Of a stretch of 64,000 bases of DNA, positions 43,752 to 53,597 are shown one piece after another (within the stretch, counting starts at the first letter, position 1; each line of letters begins with the position of its first letter). The notes under the pieces are model-generated. The model saw only the letters and a program-made list of their open reading frames with translations. It ran no database searches and was not told the DNA's origin. The stretch spans positions 1 to 64,000 of the forward strand of contig NZ_ATXG01000013.1 in NCBI RefSeq assembly GCF_000421565.1, written 5' to 3'. This stretch comes from Agromyces subbeticus DSM 16689 (GTDB lineage Bacteria; Actinomycetota; Actinomycetes; Actinomycetales; Microbacteriaceae). The translations under genes and the position numbers were made by a program.

Positions 43752-45230
43752 GTGACTTCAGAGGAAACCGTCGACGTCGTGCTGATCGGTGGCGGCATCA
43801 TGAGCGCCACGCTCGGCTCCCTGCTCTCGCAGCTCCAGCCAGACTGGTCGATCCGCGTCTACGAGCGACTCGGCGAGGTCGCCCAAGAGTCGTCGAACGC
43901 GTGGAACAACGCCGGCACCGGGCACGCAGCGCTCTGCGAGCTCAATTACATGCCCGAGAACCCCGACGGCACGGTCAGCGCCGACAAGGCCGTCGCGATC
44001 AACGAGCAGTTCCAGATCAGTCGTCAGTACTGGTCGTATCTCGTGCAGCAGGGCGCGCTGCCCGAGCCTCACAACTTCATCAACTCGACGCCGCACATGA
44101 CCTTCGTCAAGGGCAAGGCCAACATCGAGTACCTCAAGAAGCGCGTCGCCGCGCTGCGCGAGCAGCCGCTGTTCCCCGACATGGAGTACACCGAAGACCT
44201 CGAGCGCATCGCCGAGTGGACTCCGCTGCTCGCCAAGAAGCGCAACCCCAAGGCCCGCGTGGCCGCGACCCGCATCGTGTCGGGCACCGACGTCGACTTC
44301 GGTGCGCTCACCAAGCTGCTGCTGCGCGACATCGAACAGCGTGGGGCGCAGATCGCCACCAACCACCAGGTGACTCGCCTGAAGCGGCAGAGCGACGGCA
44401 CGTGGAAGATCCGCCTGCGCCACGTCGTCGGCAATACGCCCAAGACCATCAACGCGCGATTCGTGTTCGTCGGTGCCGGTGGCGGCGCCCTCGCACTGCT
44501 GCAGCACTCGGGCATCCCCGAGATCAAGGGCTTCGGCGGCTTCCCGATCTCGGGCCAGTTCTTCCGCACCACGAACCCCAAGCTCGTCGCGCAGCACCAG
44601 GCGAAGGTCTACGGCAAGGCCTCGGTGGGTGCCCCGCCGATGTCGGTGCCGCACCTCGACACCCGCGTCGTCGACGGCGAGAGCGCGCTCCTCTTCGGCC
44701 CCTATGCCGGCTTCACGCCGAAGTTCCTGAAGACCTCGACGTGGTTCGATCTGCCGTTCTCGGTGCGCCTGCACAACATCGGCCCGATGCTGCAGGTCGC
44801 CTTCAAGAACTTCGATCTCGTGAAGTACCTCGTCGGCGAGCTGCTCGCGTCGCGCGACAAGAAGCTCGCCGCACTGCGCGAGTTCATGCCGACCGCCAAG
44901 CACGAAGACTGGGAGCTCATCACGGCCGGCCAGCGCGTGCAGGTCATGAAGAAAGACCCGGACAAGGGCGGCGTCCTGCAGTTCGGCACCGAGGTCATCA
45001 CCGGTGCCGACGGCACGATCGCCGGCCTGCTCGGTGCATCGCCCGGCGCCTCGACGGCGGCTCCGATCATGCTCGACATCCTCGGTCGCTGCTTCCCCGA
45101 TCGCATGGCCGGCTGGGAGCCGAAGCTGCGCGAGATGATCCCGAGCTACGGCACGAAGCTCACGAGCGACCCCGTGCGCGCCGCCGCGACGCTCGCGGCC
45201 ACCGCGAAGGTGCTCGACCTCACGGCCTGA
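43752..45230 (+). CDS. mqo: Malate:quinone oxidoreductase
   Basis: FAD-dependent membrane-associated enzyme oxidising L-malate to oxaloacetate and passing electrons to menaquinone. The 492-residue protein begins VDVVLIGGGIMSATLGSLLSQLQPDW (FAD Rossmann) and has the Mqo hallmarks ESSNAWNNAGTGHAALCELNY and FGGFPISGQFF. Actinobacteria commonly use Mqo in the TCA cycle. Its GTG start lies one promoter-length from TACACT, suggesting leaderless translation. A strong hairpin follows the stop, making it a single-gene unit. Confidence 0.97.
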   Translation: MTSEETVDVVLIGGGIMSATLGSLLSQLQPDWSIRVYERLGEVAQESSNAWNNAGTGHAALCELNYMPENPDGTVSADKAVAINEQFQISRQYWSYLVQQGALPEPHNFINSTPHMTFVKGKANIEYLKKRVAALREQPLFPDMEYTEDLERIAEWTPLLAKKRNPKARVAATRIVSGTDVDFGALTKLLLRDIEQRGAQIATNHQVTRLKRQSDGTWKIRLRHVVGNTPKTINARFVFVGAGGGALALLQHSGIPEIKGFGGFPISGQFFRTTNPKLVAQHQAKVYGKASVGAPPMSVPHLDTRVVDGESALLFGPYAGFTPKFLKTSTWFDLPFSVRLHNIGPMLQVAFKNFDLVKYLVGELLASRDKKLAALREFMPTAKHEDWELITAGQRVQVMKKDPDKGGVLQFGTEVITGADGTIAGLLGASPGASTAAPIMLDILGRCFPDRMAGWEPKLREMIPSYGTKLTSDPVRAAATLAATAKVLDLTA

Positions 45231-45240
45231 CGTGCGACAG

Positions 45241-45268
45241 GCGCCCGGCCGCGGCTTCGGCCGGGCGC
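45241..45268 (+). terminator. Terminator after mqo
   Basis: A perfect 11-bp stem GCGCCCGGCCG / CGGCCGGGCGC with CGGCTT loop lies ten bases after the mqo stop. It marks the start of the 352-nt gene-poor gap 45231-45582, which otherwise holds the ABC-F promoter, leader ORF and hairpin. Confidence 0.8.
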
Positions 45269-45284
45269 GCTGGCGGCGATAGGG

Positions 45285-45313
45285 TTTGCTTTCGCCGCGA
45301 GCTCTGGTACCGT
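45285..45313 (+). promoter_or_regulatory. Promoter of the ABC-F leader
   Basis: TTTGCT (45285-45290) and TACCGT (45308-45313) are separated by 17 bp, with TGG ahead of the -10. Transcription from about 45320 would give an unusually long leader of about 260 nt before the ABC-F start. Confidence 0.45.
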
Positions 45314-45328
45314 CGTCTTCGCTATGAA

Positions 45329-45406
45329 GTGAGTACACACCATCGTCCCGCGCCCGAGGCGCCGTTGACGTTGGGTGTGCACACGGTTCTGATCACACCG
45401 TGTTGA
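45329..45406 (+). CDS. Putative 25-residue leader peptide of the ABC-F gene
   Basis: A GTG-initiated ORF encodes a 25-residue peptide starting VSTHHRPAP and ending VLITPC. It starts within about ten bases of the predicted transcript start and ends in the hairpin formed by ACACGGT (45381-45387) and ACCGTGT (45397-45403). Another minimal ORF, ATG-AAG-TGA, overlaps at 45324. Leader peptides that stall under antibiotic commonly control ABC-F resistance genes; this role is inferred. No ribosome-binding site is visible, so it would need leaderless translation. Confidence 0.4.
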   Translation: MSTHHRPAPEAPLTLGVHTVLITPC

Positions 45407-45582
45407 TCGCGACGGCATCTGCGCGCACCCATCGACGGCAATGCCCGGCGGGGCTCATCTCCGCTCCCGGGCGGTCGCCGGCGCCGCGCGCCCGCGTTCC
45501 GCCGATTCGGTGCACCGTTCCGAAGAACGTGCGCCGCGGCATCCGCCGACCGCCCGGGGGCATTCTCGCAAAGGGCGTTCGC

Positions 45583-47448
<1,866 letters not shown>

Positions 47449-47460
47449 GCACGACGAGCG

Positions 47461-47500
47461 AGCGGATGCCTCGGCGACACGCCGCGCCGAGGCATCCGCT
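47461..47500 (+). terminator. Terminator after the ABC-F gene
   Basis: A perfect 16-bp stem AGCGGATGCCTCGGCG / CGCCGAGGCATCCGCT with 8-nt loop. Its 3' end touches the presumed -35 region of the radical SAM gene. Confidence 0.8.
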
Positions 47501-47510
47501 TGCTTCTCAT

Positions 47511-47526
47511 TCGAACATGTGTTCGA
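47511..47526 (+). promoter_or_regulatory. LexA-binding site (SOS box)
   Basis: TCGAACATGTGTTCGA matches the actinobacterial LexA consensus TCGAAC-N4-GTTCGA exactly. It lies 8 bp before the ATG of the radical SAM gene, between a TTGCTT -35 candidate (47500-47505) and the start codon, where bound LexA would block transcription. The M. tuberculosis homologue Rv2578c is, to my recollection, also in the LexA regulon. Confidence 0.85.
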
Positions 47527-47534
47527 CTGTCTGC

Positions 47535-49685
47535 ATGCGGTGGAGCGGGCAGGAACTGGGCGTCGACCAGCTCGGCGCGCTGCCCGGGCTCGCGAAACTC
47601 AGCAACCTCGTGCGCTCGGTGCAGACGCCCGACTTCGCTGGCGTCACCTTTCACGAGGTGCTCGCGAAGTCCGCACTCAATCGCGTGCCCGGCCAGTCGG
47701 CGATGCCCTTCGGGTGGACCATCAACCCCTATCGGGGCTGCACCCACGCGTGCTCCTACTGCCTGCATCCCGACACGCTCATCACCATGGCCGACGGGCG
47801 GGAGCGGGCGTTGAGATCGCTGGAGGTCGGCGACGAAGTGCTCGGCACGCGTGTCGATGGGCGGTATCGGCGGTACGCGGCATCGACGGTCGTCGCGAAG
47901 TGGTCGACGCGCAAGCCGGCGTTCAGGGTCACGCTCGCCGACGGCACCCGACTCGTCGCGAGCGGCGACCACCGGTTCCTCACAGCACGCGGGTGGAAGC
48001 ACGTGACGGGGCGAATGTCCGGAAGCGCTCGTCGCCCGTATCTCACGACGTCGAACTCGCTCATGGGATTCGGGAATCGCGGCAGGGGGGCCGCGCCAGG
48101 TTCATTCTCCGACGACTACAGACGCGGATACCTGACGGGCATGATCCGTGGCGATGGCATGATGCTGCGACGAACCTACCCGCGCGCGAACGGTGGCGAA
48201 TACTTGGCCAGCCGCTTTCGACTGGCTCTCGCCGACGATGAGGCGTTGGCACGGACGCAGGATTTTCTCGCGGCCGTCGGCGTAGCGACGACGCGATTCC
48301 CGTTCAGCCCGGCAGCACCGACCCGGCGGGCAATGGATGCCATCCGCACGAGCCGCACCGCGGACTACGACCGAATCACGTCGACCATCGAATGGCCGAC
48401 GAACAGATCGATCGACTGGAGCGCCGGGTATCTCGGAGGTGTCTTCGACGCCGAGGGCTCCTGCTCACGTGGAGTGCTGCGGATCAGCAATTCTGATGAA
48501 GCGATACTGACGGAGATCGAAGATGCACTCGACCGATTCGAATTCGCATTCGTGCGTGAGCCGCAGCGGGAGAACGGCGTCACGAACATCCGTCTGCGCG
48601 GTGGACTCCCGGTGCGAAACGCGTTCTTCGCACTCGCCAGACCGGCTATCTCCAAGAAGCTCGCGCTCGTGGGTTCCGCCGTGAAGACCTCGAGCAACCT
48701 GCAGGTCGTCTCGATCGAACCGCTCGATGACATCGTCGACCTGATCGACATCACCACGACGACCGGGGACTTCATCGCCAACGGCGTCGTCAGTCACAAT
48801 TGTTTCGCCCGCCCGACCCACACCTACCTCGATCTCGACGCCGGCGACGACTTCGACCGTCAGATCATCGTGAAGGTCAATGTGGCCGATGTGCTCCGAG
48901 CCGAACTCGCGAAGCCGTCGTGGCGGCGCGAGCCGGTGGCGCTCGGCACCAACACCGACCCCTACCAGCGGGCCGAGGGGCGCTATTCGCTCATGCCCGG
49001 CATCATCGAGGCCCTCGCCGACAGCGGCACGCCGTTCAGCATCCTCACGAAGGGCACCCTGCTGCGGCGCGACCTGCCGCTCCTCGTCGCAGCGGCCGAG
49101 CGCGTTCCGGTCGACCTCGCCCTGTCGATCGCGATCTACGACCACGAGCTGCAGCAGTCGGTCGAGCCCGGCACGCCGAGCACGAAGGCGCGTCTCGCCA
49201 CGGTCACCGCCGTGCGCGACGCCGGGTTCGACTGCTCGGTCTTCCTGATGCCGATCCTGCCGTACCTCACCGATTCGAAAGCGCACCTCGACGGGGCGCT
49301 CCGCAGCGTGAAGGCGGCGGGCGGCACGAGCGTGCTCTACACGGCCCTGCATCTGCGCGGCGGCGTGAAGCCGTGGTTCATGCAGTGGCTCGAGCACGCC
49401 CACCCCGAACTCGTGCCGAAGTACCGCTCCATGTACTACGGCAACAACGCCTACGCACCGAAGGCGTATCGACACTGGCTCGGCGAACGCATTCGCCCGC
49501 TGATCAGGGCGCACGGTCTCGAACGAGGGCGCGAAGACCCCGTCACCGGGGGAGTCCGCTCCTCTGCGCTCGCGCAGGGTCCAGCCACGTTTCGCAGGCC
49601 GCCGGTCGGGGTGCCCGCGCCGGTTTCGGGCGCAGAGCTCCCCGACGCCTTCGGGCTTCCCGTCGACCCATCGGCACTGTTCTGA
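47535..49685 (+). CDS. Rv2578c-family radical SAM protein interrupted by an intein
   Basis: A 716-residue precursor; the spliced host protein is 369 residues. The N-extein starts RWSGQELGVDQLGALPGL and carries the cluster motif CTHACSY. The third cluster cysteine is supplied by the first C-extein residue (CFARPTHTYLDLDAGDDFD). The rest, NTDPYQRAEGRYSLMPGIIEAL and ILTKGTLLRRDLP, is typical of this SplB-like family, suspected to act in DNA repair. ATG 47535 matches the N-terminus of relatives; an in-frame ATG at 47517 lies inside the LexA box. No Shine-Dalgarno is present, so a leaderless mRNA is likely. Confidence 0.9.
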   Translation: MRWSGQELGVDQLGALPGLAKLSNLVRSVQTPDFAGVTFHEVLAKSALNRVPGQSAMPFGWTINPYRGCTHACSYCLHPDTLITMADGRERALRSLEVGDEVLGTRVDGRYRRYAASTVVAKWSTRKPAFRVTLADGTRLVASGDHRFLTARGWKHVTGRMSGSARRPYLTTSNSLMGFGNRGRGAAPGSFSDDYRRGYLTGMIRGDGMMLRRTYPRANGGEYLASRFRLALADDEALARTQDFLAAVGVATTRFPFSPAAPTRRAMDAIRTSRTADYDRITSTIEWPTNRSIDWSAGYLGGVFDAEGSCSRGVLRISNSDEAILTEIEDALDRFEFAFVREPQRENGVTNIRLRGGLPVRNAFFALARPAISKKLALVGSAVKTSSNLQVVSIEPLDDIVDLIDITTTTGDFIANGVVSHNCFARPTHTYLDLDAGDDFDRQIIVKVNVADVLRAELAKPSWRREPVALGTNTDPYQRAEGRYSLMPGIIEALADSGTPFSILTKGTLLRRDLPLLVAAAERVPVDLALSIAIYDHELQQSVEPGTPSTKARLATVTAVRDAGFDCSVFLMPILPYLTDSKAHLDGALRSVKAAGGTSVLYTALHLRGGVKPWFMQWLEHAHPELVPKYRSMYYGNNAYAPKAYRHWLGERIRPLIRAHGLERGREDPVTGGVRSSALAQGPATFRRPPVGVPAPVSGAELPDAFGLPVDPSALF
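47760..48800 (+). other. Intein with LAGLIDADG homing endonuclease
   Basis: A 347-residue in-frame insertion. Splice residues are Cys1 (CLHPDTLITMADG), SGDHRF (block B, residues 68-73), the terminal His-Asn of FIANGVVSHN and Cys+1 of the host. Two dodecapeptide motifs of the endonuclease are visible: YLTGMIRGDG (124-133) and YLGGVFDAEG (224-233), both with the acidic residue intact. The insertion splits CxxxCxxC just before its third cysteine, so the host is inactive until splicing. The 48100-48700 part is visibly less GC-rich than its surroundings, consistent with horizontal origin. Confidence 0.93.
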
Positions 49686-49718
49686 TCGAGTCGTCCACGC
49701 AGCGGGCCGTGGAACTGC

Positions 49719-49750
49719 GATAATCCGCAGGGGCCCGAACTTCGGTTCGG
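49719..49750 (+). promoter_or_regulatory. Promoter and hairpin ahead of the two-component operon
   Basis: GATAAT (49719-49724) is a good -10 candidate. CCGAAC-TTCG-GTTCGG (49735-49750) forms a UUCG-capped hairpin in the presumed 5' leader. No good -35 is evident. Confidence 0.4.
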
Positions 49751-49777
49751 CGCGCGCAGCACGAGCGGAGGACGACG

Positions 49778-51088
49778 ATGACCCTGGGGTTGCCGGGCCA
49801 CCTCGCGCGGGAATCGTCGAGTCGCGCGCTCGCCAATGCCGGCCACTGGGCCGCCTTCGCCTGTCTCGGCATCGCGGCCATCCTCGGCATCGTCATGGCG
49901 ACGATCGGCGGCGAAACGAGATCCTGGCCGGCGGTCGCGCTGGTGGGCATCATGGTCGTGCTGCTCGCCTTCGTCGTTCGATTCCCCTCGGTGACGCTGA
50001 CGGTCGCGTACCTCGTCGTCGGCACCGGGGTGGTGTGCGTGCTCACCGTGCTGGTCATGGAGCCGGGGAGCGTGTTCACCACGACGAACAATTCGGTGCT
50101 CGCCCTGCCGCGAATCGCGTTGATCCTCGTGGGCGGCGCCGGCAGCGGCTCGGTCATCGCGGTCGTGTGGGCGACCCTCGGCTTCGGCCTCGGCGAAGCC
50201 GCCATGTTCCTCGGCGTCGCGCTCGTCGGCGGCACCTACGCGCCGAGCACGGCGACCACGCTCGCGTTCGCCCTGGTGGTGATCGCGCGGGTCTTCGACG
50301 GCGTCACGCGTCGACCCGACATGCGCCGCGAGACGGGCCTGCACCGGGCGAGCCAGCAGACCCGTGAGCTCGCGATCCGGCACGACATCGAGCTCCGCGC
50401 GACGGCACGCTTGCACGACACCGCGCTCAGCCACCTCGTGGCGATCGCCGCTGCCGGCTCCGGGCCCGTGGATGAACGCCTCCGCCTCGGCATCCGGCAA
50501 GATCTCGGTCTCATCGTCGGTCGTGACTGGGCGAGTGATCACGCAGCCGAGGCCGTGACGAGGCCGGCTACCGGCGCACCGCGAGGCCGGCGTTCGAGGG
50601 GCGACGGGAGGCCGCCCTGGGGCGGCAGAAGCACGCAGGCCACCGATGCAGTGCGAGCCGATTCGAGCCGACGCATCGACGGCACGACGCCCGACGATGA
50701 GGCTCCCTCGCTCACGAACGCGTTCTCGGCGGCGGCCAACGCCGGGCTCGAGGTGCGCGTCACCGGCGACGTCGCGGTGCTCGGCACGCTCGGCCCGGCT
50801 CGTGCGGCAGCGCTCGACGCGGCGGTTGCGCAGTGCCTCATCAATGTCGCCCGGCATGCCGGCGTCGACCAGGCAGAACTCGCGATCGGGCTCGGCGGCG
50901 GCGAGGTCACCGTTGCCGTGATGGACAGCGGCGCCGGGTTCGACGAGCGCGAGGTGCCGCCCGACCGCATCGGGCTGCGCACCTCCATCCGAGCCCGCAT
51001 CGAGCAGGAGCGGGGCACGGTGCGGCTCTGGTCGACGAAGGGTATCGGCACGACCATCGTGCTGACCGTGCCCGAGGGCGGCGAATGA
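49778..51088 (+). CDS. Membrane sensor histidine kinase (NarL/DesK-like)
   Basis: A 436-residue kinase with about six predicted membrane helices in residues 22-175, forming an integral sensor with no large external domain. The phosphoacceptor region is ARLHDTALSHL (H213), followed by a degenerate linker, then the HATPase domain: N box CLINVARHAGVDQAEL, G1 DSGAGFDE and the GIGTTIVL end. This HisKA_3-type layout goes with LuxR-type response regulators, and one is encoded two genes downstream. GGAGGACGACG precedes the ATG. It overlaps the next gene by 4 nt. Signal unknown. Confidence 0.87.
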   Translation: MTLGLPGHLARESSSRALANAGHWAAFACLGIAAILGIVMATIGGETRSWPAVALVGIMVVLLAFVVRFPSVTLTVAYLVVGTGVVCVLTVLVMEPGSVFTTTNNSVLALPRIALILVGGAGSGSVIAVVWATLGFGLGEAAMFLGVALVGGTYAPSTATTLAFALVVIARVFDGVTRRPDMRRETGLHRASQQTRELAIRHDIELRATARLHDTALSHLVAIAAAGSGPVDERLRLGIRQDLGLIVGRDWASDHAAEAVTRPATGAPRGRRSRGDGRPPWGGRSTQATDAVRADSSRRIDGTTPDDEAPSLTNAFSAAANAGLEVRVTGDVAVLGTLGPARAAALDAAVAQCLINVARHAGVDQAELAIGLGGGEVTVAVMDSGAGFDEREVPPDRIGLRTSIRARIEQERGTVRLWSTKGIGTTIVLTVPEGGE

Positions 51089-52236
51089 GCGGACGCATGC
51101 GGCTCACCCAGCAGGAGGCCGACCCGGTCGGGGCGATCACCGCGTACCCGATCGTGACGATCGGGGCAGTTCTGGCGTTCTCGCTGGCCGTGGCCATGAC
51201 CTGGGTGCACTGGGGCGAGGTCGGCTCACCGATCGCGGCGGTGCTCGCGCTGCTGCTCGTCGCCGCGGCCGGCATCATCGCGGCCGTGTCGGCGACACCG
51301 GCCCGCGCGCCGTTCCCCGTCGAACGCCTCTGGCTCGTCGTGACGCTCTCGGTCGGAGCCGCGATCGCCGAGTATGTGAGCTCGATCGGCAACAACCGAT
51401 TCCTCTACGACGACTTCGGCCCCGCCGTGATCGGCCTGCTGATCCTCTCGCTCGCCCCGTTCTGCACGTGGGTGTCGGCGGCGATGGCCGGAGTGCTGTC
51501 GGCGGCAGTGCTCTCGATCCTCGTGTTCGGGGCGGCGGCCTACACGGCATCGGATGCCCCGGTCGCCGCGCTCATCGCCGTGAACTCGGCACCGGTGCTG
51601 TCGATGTCGGCGGCCGCGGCCGGGTATTCGTACGGCATCATCTCGGAGACGCTCGCCTGGCAGCGGGAGGCGAATCGTGCGGCGTTGCACCGCGACGCCG
51701 AATTGCGTGCCGGCATCGCGCGATCGGTGCAGCAGGGCCGAGTGTCCGTGCTCGGGCGGGAGGTGCTGCCCTTCCTCGCCGGGGTCATGACGGCCGATCG
51801 CATCTCCGTCGCCGACGCAGACCGGGCGCGTGAACTCGCCGAAGCGCTGCGGCGAGCGCTTCGGGCCGGCATCGAATCGACGTGGCTCGACGATCTCGCC
51901 GCGAATGTGCGCTTGAGCCGCGGCATCGACACGATCATCGACGACCCGACCGGCGCGGCCGCCGATCTCAGTGCCGATCAGCGCTCCGCATTGACCGCGC
52001 TCATCTCGTGGCTCGGTGACGCCGAGCGGTCGCAGCTGATCAGGGTCGCGTTCACGAACGAGGGCGAAGACGGTGAGCGCGGCGCCATCACGCTCGTCAC
52101 CGACGTCGGCGCGGCGGCGCCGACCCGACGCGAGCTCGATCGCTTCGTCGCCGTGGCGCGCGCGGTCGCGTTACGAGCGGATTCCGCGCTGACGCGAGAG
52201 AATGTGACCGTGGAGTTGAGCTATGACATCGACTGA
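51085..52236 (+). CDS. Membrane protein of the two-component operon, function unknown
   Basis: A 383-residue protein with about six predicted membrane helices in residues 15-200, followed by a soluble C-terminal domain of about 175 residues. The layout mirrors the preceding kinase, but no phosphoacceptor His, N box or glycine loops are visible, so it is not an obvious histidine kinase. It may be a degenerate paralogue that senses the signal or modulates the real kinase. It overlaps the kinase gene by 4 nt and the regulator gene by 14 nt, so its product is presumably made in step with both. Confidence 0.7.
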   Translation: MSGRMRLTQQEADPVGAITAYPIVTIGAVLAFSLAVAMTWVHWGEVGSPIAAVLALLLVAAAGIIAAVSATPARAPFPVERLWLVVTLSVGAAIAEYVSSIGNNRFLYDDFGPAVIGLLILSLAPFCTWVSAAMAGVLSAAVLSILVFGAAAYTASDAPVAALIAVNSAPVLSMSAAAAGYSYGIISETLAWQREANRAALHRDAELRAGIARSVQQGRVSVLGREVLPFLAGVMTADRISVADADRARELAEALRRALRAGIESTWLDDLAANVRLSRGIDTIIDDPTGAAADLSADQRSALTALISWLGDAERSQLIRVAFTNEGEDGERGAITLVTDVGAAAPTRRELDRFVAVARAVALRADSALTRENVTVELSYDID

Positions 52237-52906
52237 GCCGTTTCCGTCGGCGGTCGCCCCTGCGCCGCCGCATCGGCTGGCGCTGCTCGACGACCACGAG
52301 CTCATCGTCGACAGCCTCGCCCGCTGGTTCACCGACTTCGCCCCCGATTTCGAGGTCGTGGTCCGCGCCACGAGCTGGATGGAGCTCGTGCGCGATCCCG
52401 CGTTCCCCGTCGACCTCGTGCTGATGGATCTCCAGCTCGGCGACACCGTGTCGATCGAATCGCGCATCAGGGCGTGCCGTGCTGCCGGGGCGAAAGTGCT
52501 CGTCGTCACGGCGATCGATGACGAGGACTCGCGGCAGCGCTCGCTCGTGGCGGGCGCCGCAGGGTTCGTCTCCAAGACGACGCCCGCTCACGACCTCGTC
52601 GACCACGCACGCCGCGTCATGCGCGGTGAGCGCTTGCAGCGGCATCCGCATGGTTCAGATCACGGCGACGCCGCGGCCGCCGGAGCGCACGAGCCGGTGG
52701 CCCTCAGCGCCGCCGAAGAGAAGGCGCTCCGCTACTACGCGCAGGGCCTCAGCACGGTCGAGGTCGGTCGGCGCATGGAGATCGGCTACGAGACGGCGAA
52801 GACGTACTTGCGGCGGGTGCGCGACAAGTACGCCAAGGCGGGGCGCCCGGCGAGCCGCAAGTCCGAACTGATCCGCCGTGCGGCGGAAGACGGGTACCTC
52901 GAATAG
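52223..52906 (+). CDS. LuxR/NarL-type response regulator
   Basis: A 227-residue regulator. The receiver domain has the acidic pair in LLDDHELIVD (D23, D24), phosphoacceptor D69 in VLMDLQL and the conserved lysine in GFVSKTTP. The C-terminal LuxR-type DNA-binding domain is ALSAAEEKALRYYAQGLSTVEVGRRMEIGYETAKTYLRRVRDKY. It lies downstream of its likely kinase and overlaps the intervening membrane-protein gene. The next gene, tdk, starts directly after its stop. Targets are unknown. Confidence 0.92.
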   Translation: MTSTEPFPSAVAPAPPHRLALLDDHELIVDSLARWFTDFAPDFEVVVRATSWMELVRDPAFPVDLVLMDLQLGDTVSIESRIRACRAAGAKVLVVTAIDDEDSRQRSLVAGAAGFVSKTTPAHDLVDHARRVMRGERLQRHPHGSDHGDAAAAGAHEPVALSAAEEKALRYYAQGLSTVEVGRRMEIGYETAKTYLRRVRDKYAKAGRPASRKSELIRRAAEDGYLE

Positions 52907-53521
52907 ATGGCGAAGCTGTACTTCCGCTATGGGGCGATGAACTCCGGCAAATCGACGGCGTTGCTCCAGGCGGCCTTCAACTACGAGGAGCGCGGCCATC
53001 AGGTGCTGCTCGCGAAGCCGGCGGTCGACACGAAGGGCGACCGCGACATCGTGTCGCGACTCGGCGTGGTGCGCGAGGTCGACTTCACGATCGCGCCCGA
53101 GAGCAACGTGCTCGACCTGTTCCAGTCGTTGCGCAACCGCATCATCGAGCAGCACGGCCGAGACGTGAGCTGCCTCCTCGTCGACGAGGCGCAATTCCTG
53201 AACGCCGACCAGGTCGACGACCTGCTGCGCATCGCGCTCATCGACGGCGTGCCGGTGCTCGCCTACGGCATTCGCACCGACTTCCAGACCGTGGCCTTTC
53301 CCGGCAGCCGCCGCCTGCTCGAGATCGCGCACAGCCTCGAAGAGCTCAAGACCATCTGCCGCTGCGGCCGCAAGGCGATCTTCAACGCGCGGCTCATCGA
53401 CGGCCTGTTCGTCTTCGACGGCGCCCAGGTCGCGATCGACGGCGAGGCCGTCACCTACGAGTCGCTCTGCGGCGTCTGCTATCTCGAAGAGAGCGGCGGG
53501 GTGCTGAACGGCCGCCACTGA
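52907..53521 (+). CDS. tdk: Thymidine kinase
   Basis: Salvage enzyme phosphorylating thymidine with ATP. A 204-residue type II thymidine kinase with P-loop GAMNSGKST (residues 9-17), LLVDEAQFL (Walker B and catalytic Glu), YGIRTDFQ, and zinc-binding cysteines in ICRCGRKA and CGVCY. The ATG abuts the response-regulator stop with no gap, so it is probably on the same transcript although functionally unrelated. Confidence 0.96.
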   Translation: MAKLYFRYGAMNSGKSTALLQAAFNYEERGHQVLLAKPAVDTKGDRDIVSRLGVVREVDFTIAPESNVLDLFQSLRNRIIEQHGRDVSCLLVDEAQFLNADQVDDLLRIALIDGVPVLAYGIRTDFQTVAFPGSRRLLEIAHSLEELKTICRCGRKAIFNARLIDGLFVFDGAQVAIDGEAVTYESLCGVCYLEESGGVLNGRH

Positions 53522-53597
53522 GCGAGCGCTCGCGCAAGGGGCTGGCGCCGCCGTGCGCCGCGCGTGAAGATGGAGTGAGAACCCGCGGAGGTGCGCC

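Noticed and set aside
45400-45582. Upstream in-frame extension of the ABC-F protein
   Set aside because: The added residues are Arg/Pro-rich with no ABC-F similarity and overlap the leader hairpin; ATG 45583 has a ribosome-binding site.
49686-49777. Short RNA gene ahead of the two-component operon
   Set aside because: Only one small UUCG hairpin and a -10-like element are visible, which fit an ordinary leader.
53522-53533. GCGAGCGCTCGC palindrome after tdk as a terminator
   Set aside because: Perfect palindrome with no loop and no flanking T-run; too short to call.
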